From the NCBI RefSeq assembly GCF_024170005.1, contig NZ_JALJXJ010000005.1, forward strand, positions 248,001 to 312,000: DNA of 64,000 nt. Direction: 5' to 3'. Source of the stretch: Azospirillum lipoferum (GTDB lineage: Bacteria > Pseudomonadota > Alphaproteobacteria > Azospirillales > Azospirillaceae). Within the stretch, counting starts at the first letter, position 1. Each line of letters starts with the position of its first letter. Below, one piece after another: positions 20,126 through 28,022 of this stretch. The notes below the pieces were generated by a model. It worked only from the letters and a program-made list of their open reading frames with translations, ran no database searches and was not told where the DNA came from. Both the position numbers and the translations under genes were made by a program.

Positions 20126-21157
20126 ATGCGACAGCCAGAACGCCCCAGCCGCCGTGCCGTCGCGGCGATCGCCGCGTCGGTGTTGGGGCTGCTGATGACG
20201 TCGGCCATCGCCACGCCGGCTGCTGCCGAGGGGCGGATCCGCATCGCGGAGCAATATGGTCTGGGGTATCTGCCTCTGCATGTGCTGCGCCACAACCAGC
20301 TGATCGAGAAGCACGGCAAGGCGCTGGGCCTCGACATTGCCGTCGACTGGGTCCAGCTGTCGGGCGGGGCGGCGATGAACGACGCACTGCTGTCCGGCAG
20401 CATCGATCTCGGCTCCGCCGGCGTCGGCCCGCTGCTGACCATCTGGGACCGCACCAAGGGCAACGCCAACGTCAAGGCGATCGCGTCGCTCAACGACATG
20501 CCGCTGTTCCTGACCACCGCCAATCCCAAGGTCAAGTCGCTGAAGGACTTCACCGATGCCGACAAGATTGCGCTGCCGGCGGTGAAGGTCGGCGTCCAGG
20601 CCCGCATCCTGCAAATGGCGGCGGAGAAGGAACTGGGTGCCGGCAAATACGACGCGCTCGACAAGCTGACGGTGTCGATGCCGCACCCGGACGCGACGGC
20701 AGCGCTGCTGTCAGGCAGTGGCGGCATCACCGCCCACCTCTCCAGCCCGCCCTTCCAGTACCAGCAGTTGGACGACCCGAAGATCCACAAGGTCGTCAGC
20801 TCCTACGACGTGCTGGGCGGTCCGCACAGCTTCAACCTGATCTGGAGCAAGCAGTCCTTCCGCGACGAGAACCCGAAGACCTACCGGGCCTTCCTCGACG
20901 CGCTCCGGGAAGCGATGGACTATATCAACGCCAACCACGATGGCGCGGCGGACGCCTATCTGGCACAGAACAAGGGCAGCCTGGACAAGGCCTATATCCT
21001 GCGCCTGCTGAACGACTCCGACATCCGCTTCACCGTCACCCCGAACCGGACGGAAGCCTTCGCCGACTTCATGCACAAGGTCGGCGCGATCAAGAACAAG
21101 CCGGCCTCCTGGAAGGATTACTTCTTCGACGACCTGCATGCCGGCGCCGGGAGCTGA
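20126..21157 (+). CDS. Sulfonate/nitrate-type ABC substrate-binding protein, copy 2
   Basis: 343 residues. Signal peptide AAIAASVLGLLMTSAIATPAAAEG. Mature start IRIAEQYGLGYLPLHVLRHNQL parallels copy 1 at 17176, as do KVKSLKDFTDADKI and DPKIHKVVSSYDVLGGP, so the two are paralogues. This copy is followed directly by its ATPase and permease genes. Family members bind taurine, alkanesulfonates, nitrate, thiamine precursors and similar; which one is not resolved here. Confidence 0.9.
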   Translation: MRQPERPSRRAVAAIAASVLGLLMTSAIATPAAAEGRIRIAEQYGLGYLPLHVLRHNQLIEKHGKALGLDIAVDWVQLSGGAAMNDALLSGSIDLGSAGVGPLLTIWDRTKGNANVKAIASLNDMPLFLTTANPKVKSLKDFTDADKIALPAVKVGVQARILQMAAEKELGAGKYDALDKLTVSMPHPDATAALLSGSGGITAHLSSPPFQYQQLDDPKIHKVVSSYDVLGGPHSFNLIWSKQSFRDENPKTYRAFLDALREAMDYINANHDGAADAYLAQNKGSLDKAYILRLLNDSDIRFTVTPNRTEAFADFMHKVGAIKNKPASWKDYFFDDLHAGAGS

Positions 21158-21161
21158 GGCG

Positions 21162-21998
21162 ATGAACGCGCTGACCTACCCGCACAGCATCGACAGCGAC
21201 GGCCTGTCCGAACGCTCCCTGCTGGACGTCTCCGGCGTCACCCTGCAATACAAGACGCGCCGGCACCTCGTCACCGCGACCTACCGCGTCGATTTCCAAG
21301 TGTTCCAGGCCGAGCGCTATGTCCTGCTGGGACCGTCGGGCTGCGGCAAATCCTCCCTGCTGAAGGCGGTCGGCGGCTTCCTCCAGCCGGTCGAGGGCGC
21401 CATCCGCCTGAACGGCCACACCGTGACCAGGCCCGGTCCCGACCGCATGATGGTCTTCCAGGAGTTCGACCAGCTTCCGCCCTGGAAGACGGTCAAGGAG
21501 AACGTCATGTTTCCCCTGCTCGCCAGCGGCAAGGCCAGACGGCGCGAGGCGGAGGAAAAGGCGCTCGACTGCATTGCGCGGGTGAACCTGACCAAGTTCG
21601 CCGACGTCCACCCGCACATGCTGTCGGGCGGCATGAAGCAGCGCGTCGCCATCGCCCGCGCCATGGCGATGGAACCCGACATCCTGCTGATGGACGAGCC
21701 CTTCGCCGCCCTCGACGCGCTGACCCGCCGCAAGATGCAGGAGGAACTGCTGCAACTGTGGGACGACCTGCGCTTCACCGTGCTGTTCGTCACCCACTCC
21801 ATCGAGGAGGCGCTGGTCGTCGGCTCGCGCATCCTGGTGCTGTCGCCCCATCCCGGACAGGTGAAGGCGGAGATCAACTGCGACGGCTACGATCACGGCG
21901 CGGTCGGCGGCGCGGAGTTCCAGGCGCTGGCCAACCGCATCCACACCATGCTGTTCGCCGAGGATGTCGAAGGTAGCGGAAAAGGACCAAGCGCATGA
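21162..21998 (+). CDS. ABC transporter ATP-binding protein, SsuB/TauB type
   Basis: 278 residues. Walker A GPSGCGKSS, signature LSGGMKQRVAIARAM and Walker B ILLMDEPFAALDALT are intact, followed by the H-loop VTHSIEEAL and the family-typical LVLSPHPGQ. The ATG at 21162 is four bases after the binding-protein stop, with GAGGC as Shine-Dalgarno. Its stop overlaps the permease start. It powers import for both sulfonate-type binding proteins if, as it seems, they share one permease. Confidence 0.93.
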   Translation: MNALTYPHSIDSDGLSERSLLDVSGVTLQYKTRRHLVTATYRVDFQVFQAERYVLLGPSGCGKSSLLKAVGGFLQPVEGAIRLNGHTVTRPGPDRMMVFQEFDQLPPWKTVKENVMFPLLASGKARRREAEEKALDCIARVNLTKFADVHPHMLSGGMKQRVAIARAMAMEPDILLMDEPFAALDALTRRKMQEELLQLWDDLRFTVLFVTHSIEEALVVGSRILVLSPHPGQVKAEINCDGYDHGAVGGAEFQALANRIHTMLFAEDVEGSGKGPSA

Positions 21999-22918
21999 CC
22001 GACCTGTCCTTCTCCCCGCGCCCTCTTCCGCGCGGCGGCTTCTCCGGTGGCAGGCGCGAGCCGCCGCTGCGTCCGGAATATGAACGCACCGTCACCGCGA
22101 CCGGCCCCATCGGCGACGTCGCCCGCCCGCTGTCCCCGTGGGAGCGGCTGAGCAACGTCACGGCGCTGCGCCGGCTGTTGGTTCTGGCCGCGGTCGCGGC
22201 GCTGTGGCAGGCGGCGGCGGTCTGGCAGAACAACCCGCTGATGTTCCCGACCTTCACCGACACTATGGCGGCATTGTGGGACGGCATCCGGCGCGACGGC
22301 CTGCTGTCGATGGCCTGGACCTCGCTGTCGGTGCTGCTGAAGGGCTATGCGGTGGCGGTGGTGCTCGCCGTGCTGCTGACCACCGTCGCCGTCTCCACCC
22401 GTATCGGCAACGACCTGCTGTCGACCCTGACCTCCATGTTCAACCCGCTGCCGGCCATCGCCCTGCTGCCGATCGCCATGCTGTGGTTCGGGCTGGGCGA
22501 GGTCAGCCTGATCTTCGTGCTGGTCCATGCCGTATTGTGGCCGCTGGCGCTGAACACCCATGCCGGCTTCACCTCCGTCTCGGAAACGCTGCGCATGGCC
22601 GGGCGGAATTACGGGCTGGGCAACCTGCGCTACGTCGTCACGCTGCTGATCCCCGCCGCCTTCCCGGCGATCCTGACCGGGCTGAAGGTCGGCTGGGCCT
22701 TCGCCTGGCGCACGCTGATCGCGGCGGAGCTGGTCTTCGGCGTGTCGTCCGGCAAGGGCGGGCTGGGCTGGTTCATCTTCCAGAACCGCAACGAACTCTA
22801 CATCGACAAGGTCTTCGCCGGCCTCGTCACCGTCATCCTGATCGGCCTGCTGGTCGAAAATGTCGTCTTCCGCTGGATCGAGGTCCACACGGTCCGCAAA
22901 TGGGGCATGGTCCGCTAA
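21995..22918 (+). CDS. ABC transporter permease, SsuC/TauC type
   Basis: 307 residues. After a 50-residue cytoplasmic lead there are about six membrane helices (ALWQAAAVW, AVAVVLAVLLTTVAV, LPAIALLPIAMLWFGLG). The EAA-loop region LRMAGRNYGLGNLRYVVTLLIPAAFP docks the ATPase. Start and stop are tightly packed: ATGA overlap with the ATPase, and the next gene begins on the base after this stop codon. This is the sole permease of the sulfonate-like system here, presumably acting as a homodimer. Confidence 0.93.
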   Translation: MTDLSFSPRPLPRGGFSGGRREPPLRPEYERTVTATGPIGDVARPLSPWERLSNVTALRRLLVLAAVAALWQAAAVWQNNPLMFPTFTDTMAALWDGIRRDGLLSMAWTSLSVLLKGYAVAVVLAVLLTTVAVSTRIGNDLLSTLTSMFNPLPAIALLPIAMLWFGLGEVSLIFVLVHAVLWPLALNTHAGFTSVSETLRMAGRNYGLGNLRYVVTLLIPAAFPAILTGLKVGWAFAWRTLIAAELVFGVSSGKGGLGWFIFQNRNELYIDKVFAGLVTVILIGLLVENVVFRWIEVHTVRKWGMVR

Positions 22919-24199
22919 ATGGCTTTCCAAGACATCAATCCGGTGCGCTTCGATTCCAACCTGACGGTCGAGCGCCCGACCTTCGTCACCCATCTGGAAT
23001 GCGCCTATACCGGCGAACGGTACGAGGCCGACACCGTCCACAACCTGTCGCGCGCCGGCAAGCCGCTGCTGGTCCGCTACGATCTGAACGGCGTGAGGCA
23101 GGCACTGAAGAAGGGTGCGTTGTCCGAGCGCCCGCAGGATCTATGGCGCTACCGTGAGCTTCTGCCTGTCCGCCGGGTGGAGGACATCGTCAGCCTGGGC
23201 GAGGCGGTGACCCCGCTGGTGCCGCTGAACCGGCTGGCGAAGCGGCTGGGCACGGCGGAACTGCTGGTGAAGGACGAGGGGCGGCTGCCCACCGGCTCCT
23301 TCAAGGCGCGCGGTCTGGTGATGGCGGTGTCGATGGCGAAGTCCTTCGGCATCAAGCACATGGCAATGCCGACCAACGGCAATGCCGGGGCGGCGCTGGC
23401 CGCCTACGCCACCCGCGCCGGCATCCGCACCACCATCTTCTGCCCGGCCGACACGCCGGAGGTGAACGTGTCGGAGATCGAGCTGCAGGGCGCAACCGTC
23501 TACCGCGTCAACGGTCTGATCGACGATTGCGGCAGGATCGTCGGCGAGGGCAAGGCCAAGGTCGGCTGGTTCGACGTCTCCACCCTGAAGGAGCCCTACC
23601 GGATCGAGGGCAAGAAGACCATGGGCCTGGAGCTGGCCGAACAGCTGGGCTGGGAGGTGCCGGACGTCATCTTCTATCCCACCGGCGGCGGCACCGGCCT
23701 GATCGGCATGTGGAAGGCCTTCGACGAGCTGGAGGCCATCGGCTTCATCGGATCGAAACGCCCGCGCATGGTGGCGGTGCAAGCCGCCGGCTGCGCCCCG
23801 ATGGTCCGGGCCTGGGAACAGGGAGAGGAGCATGCCCCGCGCTGGGAGGATGCCCACACAGTCGCATCCGGCATCCGCGTTCCCCAGGCCGTCGGCGACT
23901 TCCTGATCCTGCGCGCCGTGCGCGAGAGCGGCGGCTTCGCCATCGCCGTGCCCGACGACGCCATCCAGGCCGCCCTGAACGAGGTGGCGCGGGAGGAAGG
24001 CTTCCTGCTCTGCCCCGAAGGGGCCGCGACCTACGCCGCCTACCGCCAGGCACTGGCCGACGGCCGGGTCGGCAAGGAGGAGCGGGCGGTGCTGTTCAAC
24101 TGCGCCACCGGCCTGAAATACCCGCTGCCGCCGGTGCACCGCACGCTCGACCGCAACAAGCCCATCGACTATTCGCTTTTTCAGGAAAGCAGTCGATGA
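22919..24199 (+). CDS. Threonine synthase-like PLP-dependent lyase/synthase (fold type II)
   Basis: 426 residues. The PLP lysine lies in LPTGSFKARG (K about 129), with the phosphate-binding glycine loop PTGGGTGLIGMW and an N-terminal CAYTGERYEADTVHNL region as in threonine synthases of the ThrC type. Location between an ABC permease and a dehydrogenase argues for a catabolic beta- or gamma-elimination/replacement enzyme acting on the imported compound (for example a cysteate, diaminopropionate or O-phospho substrate), not for threonine biosynthesis. Which one is inference only. ATG follows the permease stop with no gap. Confidence 0.82.
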   Translation: MAFQDINPVRFDSNLTVERPTFVTHLECAYTGERYEADTVHNLSRAGKPLLVRYDLNGVRQALKKGALSERPQDLWRYRELLPVRRVEDIVSLGEAVTPLVPLNRLAKRLGTAELLVKDEGRLPTGSFKARGLVMAVSMAKSFGIKHMAMPTNGNAGAALAAYATRAGIRTTIFCPADTPEVNVSEIELQGATVYRVNGLIDDCGRIVGEGKAKVGWFDVSTLKEPYRIEGKKTMGLELAEQLGWEVPDVIFYPTGGGTGLIGMWKAFDELEAIGFIGSKRPRMVAVQAAGCAPMVRAWEQGEEHAPRWEDAHTVASGIRVPQAVGDFLILRAVRESGGFAIAVPDDAIQAALNEVAREEGFLLCPEGAATYAAYRQALADGRVGKEERAVLFNCATGLKYPLPPVHRTLDRNKPIDYSLFQESSR

Positions 24200-25260
24200 G
24201 CGAGGTCCGCTACCGACCGGACCGGCTGGTCGCAGCGCTCGACGCCATCCTCCGCCGCAGCGGCAGCTCGGCGGAGGAGGCGGCCATCGTCGCCGCCAAT
24301 CTGGTGGAGGCCGACGCGCGCGGCCATGCCAGCCACGGCGTCTGCCAGATCGCCGTCTATGCCCGCAGCCTGGAGCTGGGCCATCTCCAGCCCAACCGCC
24401 ATGCCCGCATCGTCCGCGACGAGGCGCCTTTCCTGGTGGTGGACGGTGATGTCGGCTATGGGCAGGTGATCGCGCGGGAGGCGACCGACCTCGCCATCGA
24501 ACGCGCCAGAGCCGGCGGCGCCTGCATCCTCGCCCTGCGCAACGCCCACCATATCGGCCGGGTCGGATCCTATGGCGAGCAATGCATCACCGCCGGACTG
24601 ATCGGCCTGTTCTTCGTCAATGTGGTCAGCCGGCCGCTGGCGGCTCCCCATGGTGGCGGACGGCCGCGTCTGGGCACCAACCCCGTCTGCATCGCCGTGC
24701 CCGGAACGCCGGGCTATGCGCCTTTCCTGCTGGATTTCGCCACCAGCGCCATCGCCGCCAACAAATGCCGGGTCGCCGCCTCGCTGGGCAAGGAGGTGGA
24801 GGACGGCCTGCTGCTGGATCCGGAAGGACGGCCGACCCGTGATCCCGGCGTGATGTTCACCGAGCCGACCGGCGCCATCCTGCCCTTCGGTGGCCATAAG
24901 GGTTATGGCTTGGCACTGGCCTGCGAGATCCTGGCGGGCGCCCTGGCCGGCGGCCTGCCCGCCCTGCCGGAAAGCCTGCGGCCGGGGCGGGTGGTGAACA
25001 ACGCGCTGGCCTTCGTCATCGACCCCAACCGGGTAGCCGGCCCGGAATGGCAGACCCTGACCGACGCCGTCCTCGACCATGTCGCCGACACGCCGGCCGC
25101 CCCGGGCAGCGACGGCGTCAGCATCCCCGGCGAACCGGAGGCACTGCACCGCATGGCCGCCATGGAGCGCGGCATCGCACTCGACCCCGACACCATCGCC
25201 GCGTTGTACCGTATCGGCAGCAGGCTCGGGCTGGACGTGAACGCGCTGCTGGCGGGGTGA
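24196..25260 (+). CDS. Ldh-family (malate/lactate/sulfolactate dehydrogenase-like) oxidoreductase
   Basis: 354 residues of the NAD(P)-dependent Ldh_2 family, unrelated to Rossmann-type malate dehydrogenases. Recognisable blocks are EADARGHASHGV, DGDVGYGQV, RNAHHIGRVGSYGEQ, GTNPVCIAVP and GGHKGYGLALACEILAG. The family includes malate, ureidoglycolate and (R)-sulfolactate dehydrogenases, so it could reduce or oxidise a 2-hydroxy/2-oxo acid made by the preceding PLP enzyme. ATGA overlap with that gene. It ends the operon. Confidence 0.9.
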   Translation: MSEVRYRPDRLVAALDAILRRSGSSAEEAAIVAANLVEADARGHASHGVCQIAVYARSLELGHLQPNRHARIVRDEAPFLVVDGDVGYGQVIAREATDLAIERARAGGACILALRNAHHIGRVGSYGEQCITAGLIGLFFVNVVSRPLAAPHGGGRPRLGTNPVCIAVPGTPGYAPFLLDFATSAIAANKCRVAASLGKEVEDGLLLDPEGRPTRDPGVMFTEPTGAILPFGGHKGYGLALACEILAGALAGGLPALPESLRPGRVVNNALAFVIDPNRVAGPEWQTLTDAVLDHVADTPAAPGSDGVSIPGEPEALHRMAAMERGIALDPDTIAALYRIGSRLGLDVNALLAG

Positions 25261-25517
25261 GGGTGCCGGCGGCTATTCCCGCCTCACCCGTCAGGCGGTG
25301 ATGCGGTTCCGCAGAATGCCATCCTCCAGGAACATGACGGCCATGCTGATGTCCTCGGTGGGGTGCCCCATGTGGCCGGGCGGAAAATTCGCCAGATTAG
25401 GAGTCGCGGATTGGCACGCCGCCGATTTGACCAGGGTCCGCCGACCTTTGGCGCAGGTGGACAGCGCGACCAACCCGCCGGCCCCGACCGGCGGCAGGGC
25501 CGGGCCGATCACGACGA

Positions 25518-25555
25518 GAGTCTGTCTGGTGCTTATTGAAGCACCAGACAGACTC
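25518..25555. terminator. Perfect 17-bp hairpin, probable bidirectional terminator
   Basis: GAGTCTGTCTGGTGCTT pairs perfectly with AAGCACCAGACAGACTC around the loop ATTG. On the + strand it is followed by CAATCTTTTGGTTTT, a moderate T-rich tract. A stem this long and exact stands out from ordinary terminators in the window. It could end the Ldh operon (258 bases upstream) or be a relic of a mobile element terminus. Confidence 0.6.
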
Positions 25556-25823
25556 CAATCTTTTGGTTTTCCGTGTCATTCACGCTCCAGGCGATTCCGA
25601 GGGATGTCGATCCGTCCGCGCCCCGTTGCGAATCAGCCGGGTTGACAGGGAGTTCCACGCTTGAGGGAGTTCTGTAAAGCTTCGCGGGACCTATACCTCA
25701 GATTCCAGAAGGCAGACTAGAAAATCCTTGGGAGAGTGTAGTCAGTGAAACAATACCTCCACCGCTTTCATAATCGCTCCTGACCGGCGGCGTGACGGGT
25801 AAAATGATCTGGCGAGGAGGTTA

Positions 25824-25853
25824 ATGCTTGCCATGATGTCTATTGCTTTTTAG
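25824..25853 (+). CDS. Nine-codon ORF with strong Shine-Dalgarno (leader or remnant)
   Basis: ATG at 25824 follows GAGGAGG with ideal spacing and encodes MLAMMSIAF before TAG. It lies 86 bases upstream of the recombinase gene. It may be a translated leader for that gene or the first codons of a gene truncated by rearrangement. Nothing beyond the ribosome binding site supports a function. Confidence 0.3.
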   Translation: MLAMMSIAF

Positions 25854-25939
25854 ACCCATCGCTATCTCAGCATGTGCGGCTACGATCGCAGGTGATCGGT
25901 GGCATGTATGTCTGGCTCTCTGGCGTCGGGTAAGTCTGG

Positions 25940-26893
25940 ATGGATGTGGCTCTCGCCTGCGCTGACTTCCTGACCCACTGCCGGGTTGCGAAGAATCTCT
26001 CCCCTCACACCCTTCGTGCCTACACCATCGATCTGTCAGAGTTCGAGCGATTTGTCGGTGTCGGTACGCCGGTTAGCGCCATCGACAGGCCGCTGTTGCG
26101 GCGCTATCTGAGCCACTTGTTTGAAGCACGGAAACTGAAGGAAACCAGCGTCAAGCGGCGGCTGGCTTGTCTGAAGGTGATGTTCCGCTGGCTGGAACTG
26201 GATGAGGCAATCCCGGTCAGCCCGTTTCACCGGCTGGATGCGCGTATCCGACTCCCCAGACGTTTGCCGCGCAACCTGTCCGACGACGAGGTGCGCCGTC
26301 TGCGCCGCATGGCCTTGCAGCGTGTCGGCTTGTCCGGACGGATCACGGAAGCCAAAGCACTACGTGTCGCCCGCCGCACGGATTTCGACGCCTTCACGAC
26401 GCTGGTGGTGCTGGAGGTACTGTTGGACACGGGAATGCGGGTTGGCGAACTGGCCAGCATCCGTCTCGAAGACATCGATTTGACCGAGCGGGTGATAACG
26501 ATTCTGGGCAAAGGCAGCCGTCAGCGCCGCGTGTTCCTTCCCGACGACGAGACGGCAACGCTGGTGGCGGCCTATCGCACGGTGACCGATGGGCGGCGGA
26601 AGTCGCATGACCATTTCATCATAACGGTCCAAGGCGGTCCGGCTTCCACCCAGCACATACGCAATCTCGTACGCAAGGCGGCAACGGAAGCCGATCTGCC
26701 ACGGCGCATCACTCCGCACATGCTCCGGCACACCGCGGCGACCCGGTTGCTGGAGAACGGCGTTGATCTGCGCTTTGTCCAACGTCTGCTGGGCCACCAG
26801 AGCGTTTCGACGACGGAATTGTACACAACGGTGACGGACGCGAGCCTGAAGGCGGCGATCGCATCGGCAGCCAAACGCATGAAGGGGAAATGA
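25940..26893 (+). CDS. Tyrosine recombinase/integrase (XerC/D-like)
   Basis: 317 residues. N-terminal SAM-like core-binding domain (LTHCRVAKNLSPHTLRAYTIDL) and C-terminal catalytic domain with every expected residue: R167 in GMRVGEL, K191 in LGKGSRQRR, H260 and R263 in HMLRHTAATRL, H286 in LGHQSVSTT and nucleophile Y295 in ELYTTV. It cuts and rejoins DNA at short sites with inverted arms around a 6-8 bp spacer. Its stop codon lies inside one copy of a 16-bp inverted repeat that recurs at 31594, so those repeats are natural candidates for its sites. Marks the accessory island. Confidence 0.92.
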   Translation: MDVALACADFLTHCRVAKNLSPHTLRAYTIDLSEFERFVGVGTPVSAIDRPLLRRYLSHLFEARKLKETSVKRRLACLKVMFRWLELDEAIPVSPFHRLDARIRLPRRLPRNLSDDEVRRLRRMALQRVGLSGRITEAKALRVARRTDFDAFTTLVVLEVLLDTGMRVGELASIRLEDIDLTERVITILGKGSRQRRVFLPDDETATLVAAYRTVTDGRRKSHDHFIITVQGGPASTQHIRNLVRKAATEADLPRRITPHMLRHTAATRLLENGVDLRFVQRLLGHQSVSTTELYTTVTDASLKAAIASAAKRMKGK

Positions 26894-26910
26894 TAACTAA
26901 TAATTATCAT
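26890..26910. repeat. Candidate recombination site, copy A of inverted repeat
   Basis: A perfect palindrome ATGATAA-CTAATAA-TTATCAT: 7-bp arms around a 7-bp asymmetric spacer, the layout of a tyrosine recombinase core. It overlaps the recombinase stop codon and runs into the ATG of the glycosyltransferase. The 16 bases GATAACTAATAATTAT (26892-26907) recur exactly, in opposite orientation, at 31594-31609. Role as recombination site or as a shared operator is inference. Confidence 0.6.
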
Positions 26911-28003
26911 GAAAAACATCTCCATCATCGTGCCATTCCATAGCAACAAAAGGTTGCTGGATATCTGCCTCTCCACCCTGACTGTAACCACCCCTGATGA
27001 AGTTGAAATCATCGTTGTCCTTAATAACGCGGATTCGCGACAGATCGATTTTGAGATAAAGCATCCACGGATCAGGGTTGAACGGGAGTGCGCCAATCTG
27101 GGATATTCCAAAGCCATCAATCTTGGCGTGAAAAGGGCAAAGGGCGATTTCCTGGTATTTTGCGATTCCGATACATTCCTAAAAAAACACTGGCTTGAGG
27201 CCCTGTACAAACTTCATAACTCTTCACGAAAAATCGGGCTGACGAGTTGCAAGCTTATCGATCCCAACAGCGATCGGGTCACCGATTACGGCATGGGGCT
27301 GACAAAATACAACAATGCGCACCCCTTCAAAGATCGCCGGATCGATCATCCGCTGACCTGTGTCGACAGGCGCGTTCAAATGGCCTGCTCGGCATGCATG
27401 ATGATATCCCGAGACGTGTTCGAACGCGTCGGTGGCATGGACACAGAGCTTTACAACTTCTATCAGGACACGGATCTGTGCCTCAGGGTCAATGAGGCCG
27501 GGCTGGAATGCTGGATTGCCGCCGATGCCATGGCCTACCATCGCGGTGATTCCGCGCAGACGAACAGGTCGCCCTATCGTGCCGACGTGAAGGGCTGGTA
27601 CGTTGCCAAGAACGCGCACCGCATGTCGGTCGATATGGAAAAATACTATCAGGAAAGCTACAGGTTTCTGGCCGGCAGGACCGATCTTGATAACCGATAC
27701 TTGTGGGTCGACTTGTCCAGTGTCGCTGACCGCGATTGGCACCGCGAGGTGGTGGGACAAGTCCTGCCAATTATCTCGCCTTGTGAGGTTCCGGCAAAGG
27801 AACGCGATGAAAAGGCCATCGAACTCATAACGCAGCTTGATGGGGGGCTCCTGGAAACACAGAATCCGATCATCTATTTCGTCGACCGTTTCATTGCGCT
27901 CCAGGGCAACGCGCTGTGGAAACGCCTGCGTCGGCACAGCGGGGATATCGTCGTCGACCGGAACGCCAACATCGAGATGCTCAATCTCGTGGATCGGAAT
28001 TGA
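26909..28003 (+). CDS. Family 2 glycosyltransferase in accessory island
   Basis: 364 residues. The GT-A fold opens with ISIIVPFHSNKRLLDICLSTL and contains the metal-binding DxD as CDSDTF (D86, D88), then GGMDTELYNFYQDTDLCLRVNEAGL typical of rhamnosyl/galactosyl-type GT2 enzymes. Residues after about 240 form an uncharacterised C-terminal part. Composition is visibly less GC-rich than the flanking operons, a sign of transfer. It starts 16 bases after the recombinase stop in the same direction, and no good Shine-Dalgarno is seen next to the ATG. Probably modifies a surface polysaccharide or glycoprotein; no acceptor is identifiable. Confidence 0.85.
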   Translation: MKNISIIVPFHSNKRLLDICLSTLTVTTPDEVEIIVVLNNADSRQIDFEIKHPRIRVERECANLGYSKAINLGVKRAKGDFLVFCDSDTFLKKHWLEALYKLHNSSRKIGLTSCKLIDPNSDRVTDYGMGLTKYNNAHPFKDRRIDHPLTCVDRRVQMACSACMMISRDVFERVGGMDTELYNFYQDTDLCLRVNEAGLECWIAADAMAYHRGDSAQTNRSPYRADVKGWYVAKNAHRMSVDMEKYYQESYRFLAGRTDLDNRYLWVDLSSVADRDWHREVVGQVLPIISPCEVPAKERDEKAIELITQLDGGLLETQNPIIYFVDRFIALQGNALWKRLRRHSGDIVVDRNANIEMLNLVDRN

Positions 28004-28022
28004 AAATCAATGCGCCGGCGCG

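Larger units (their letters stand above)
25261..25939. other. Intergenic region at left border of accessory island
   Basis: About 680 bases without a convincing gene. It holds a weak 8-bp inverted repeat at 25255-25289, a long perfect hairpin at 25518-25555 and a nine-codon ORF with a strong Shine-Dalgarno at 25824. Base composition falls towards the recombinase gene. A TTGACA hexamer occurs at about 25644-25649 but no convincing -10 element is at the right distance. The left boundary of the acquired DNA probably lies here, but no duplicated attachment sequence was found by eye. Confidence 0.5.

Noticed and set aside
25291..25512. Minus-strand ORF whose end (GHMGHPTEDISMAVMFLEDG) looks protein-like
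   Set aside because: The upstream part has no conserved character and I could not assign the tail to any family; it might be a relic but is not supportable.
25940..26893. Complete prophage or integrative element
   Set aside because: No phage structural, replication or conjugation genes and no visible flanking direct repeats accompany the recombinase within this window.
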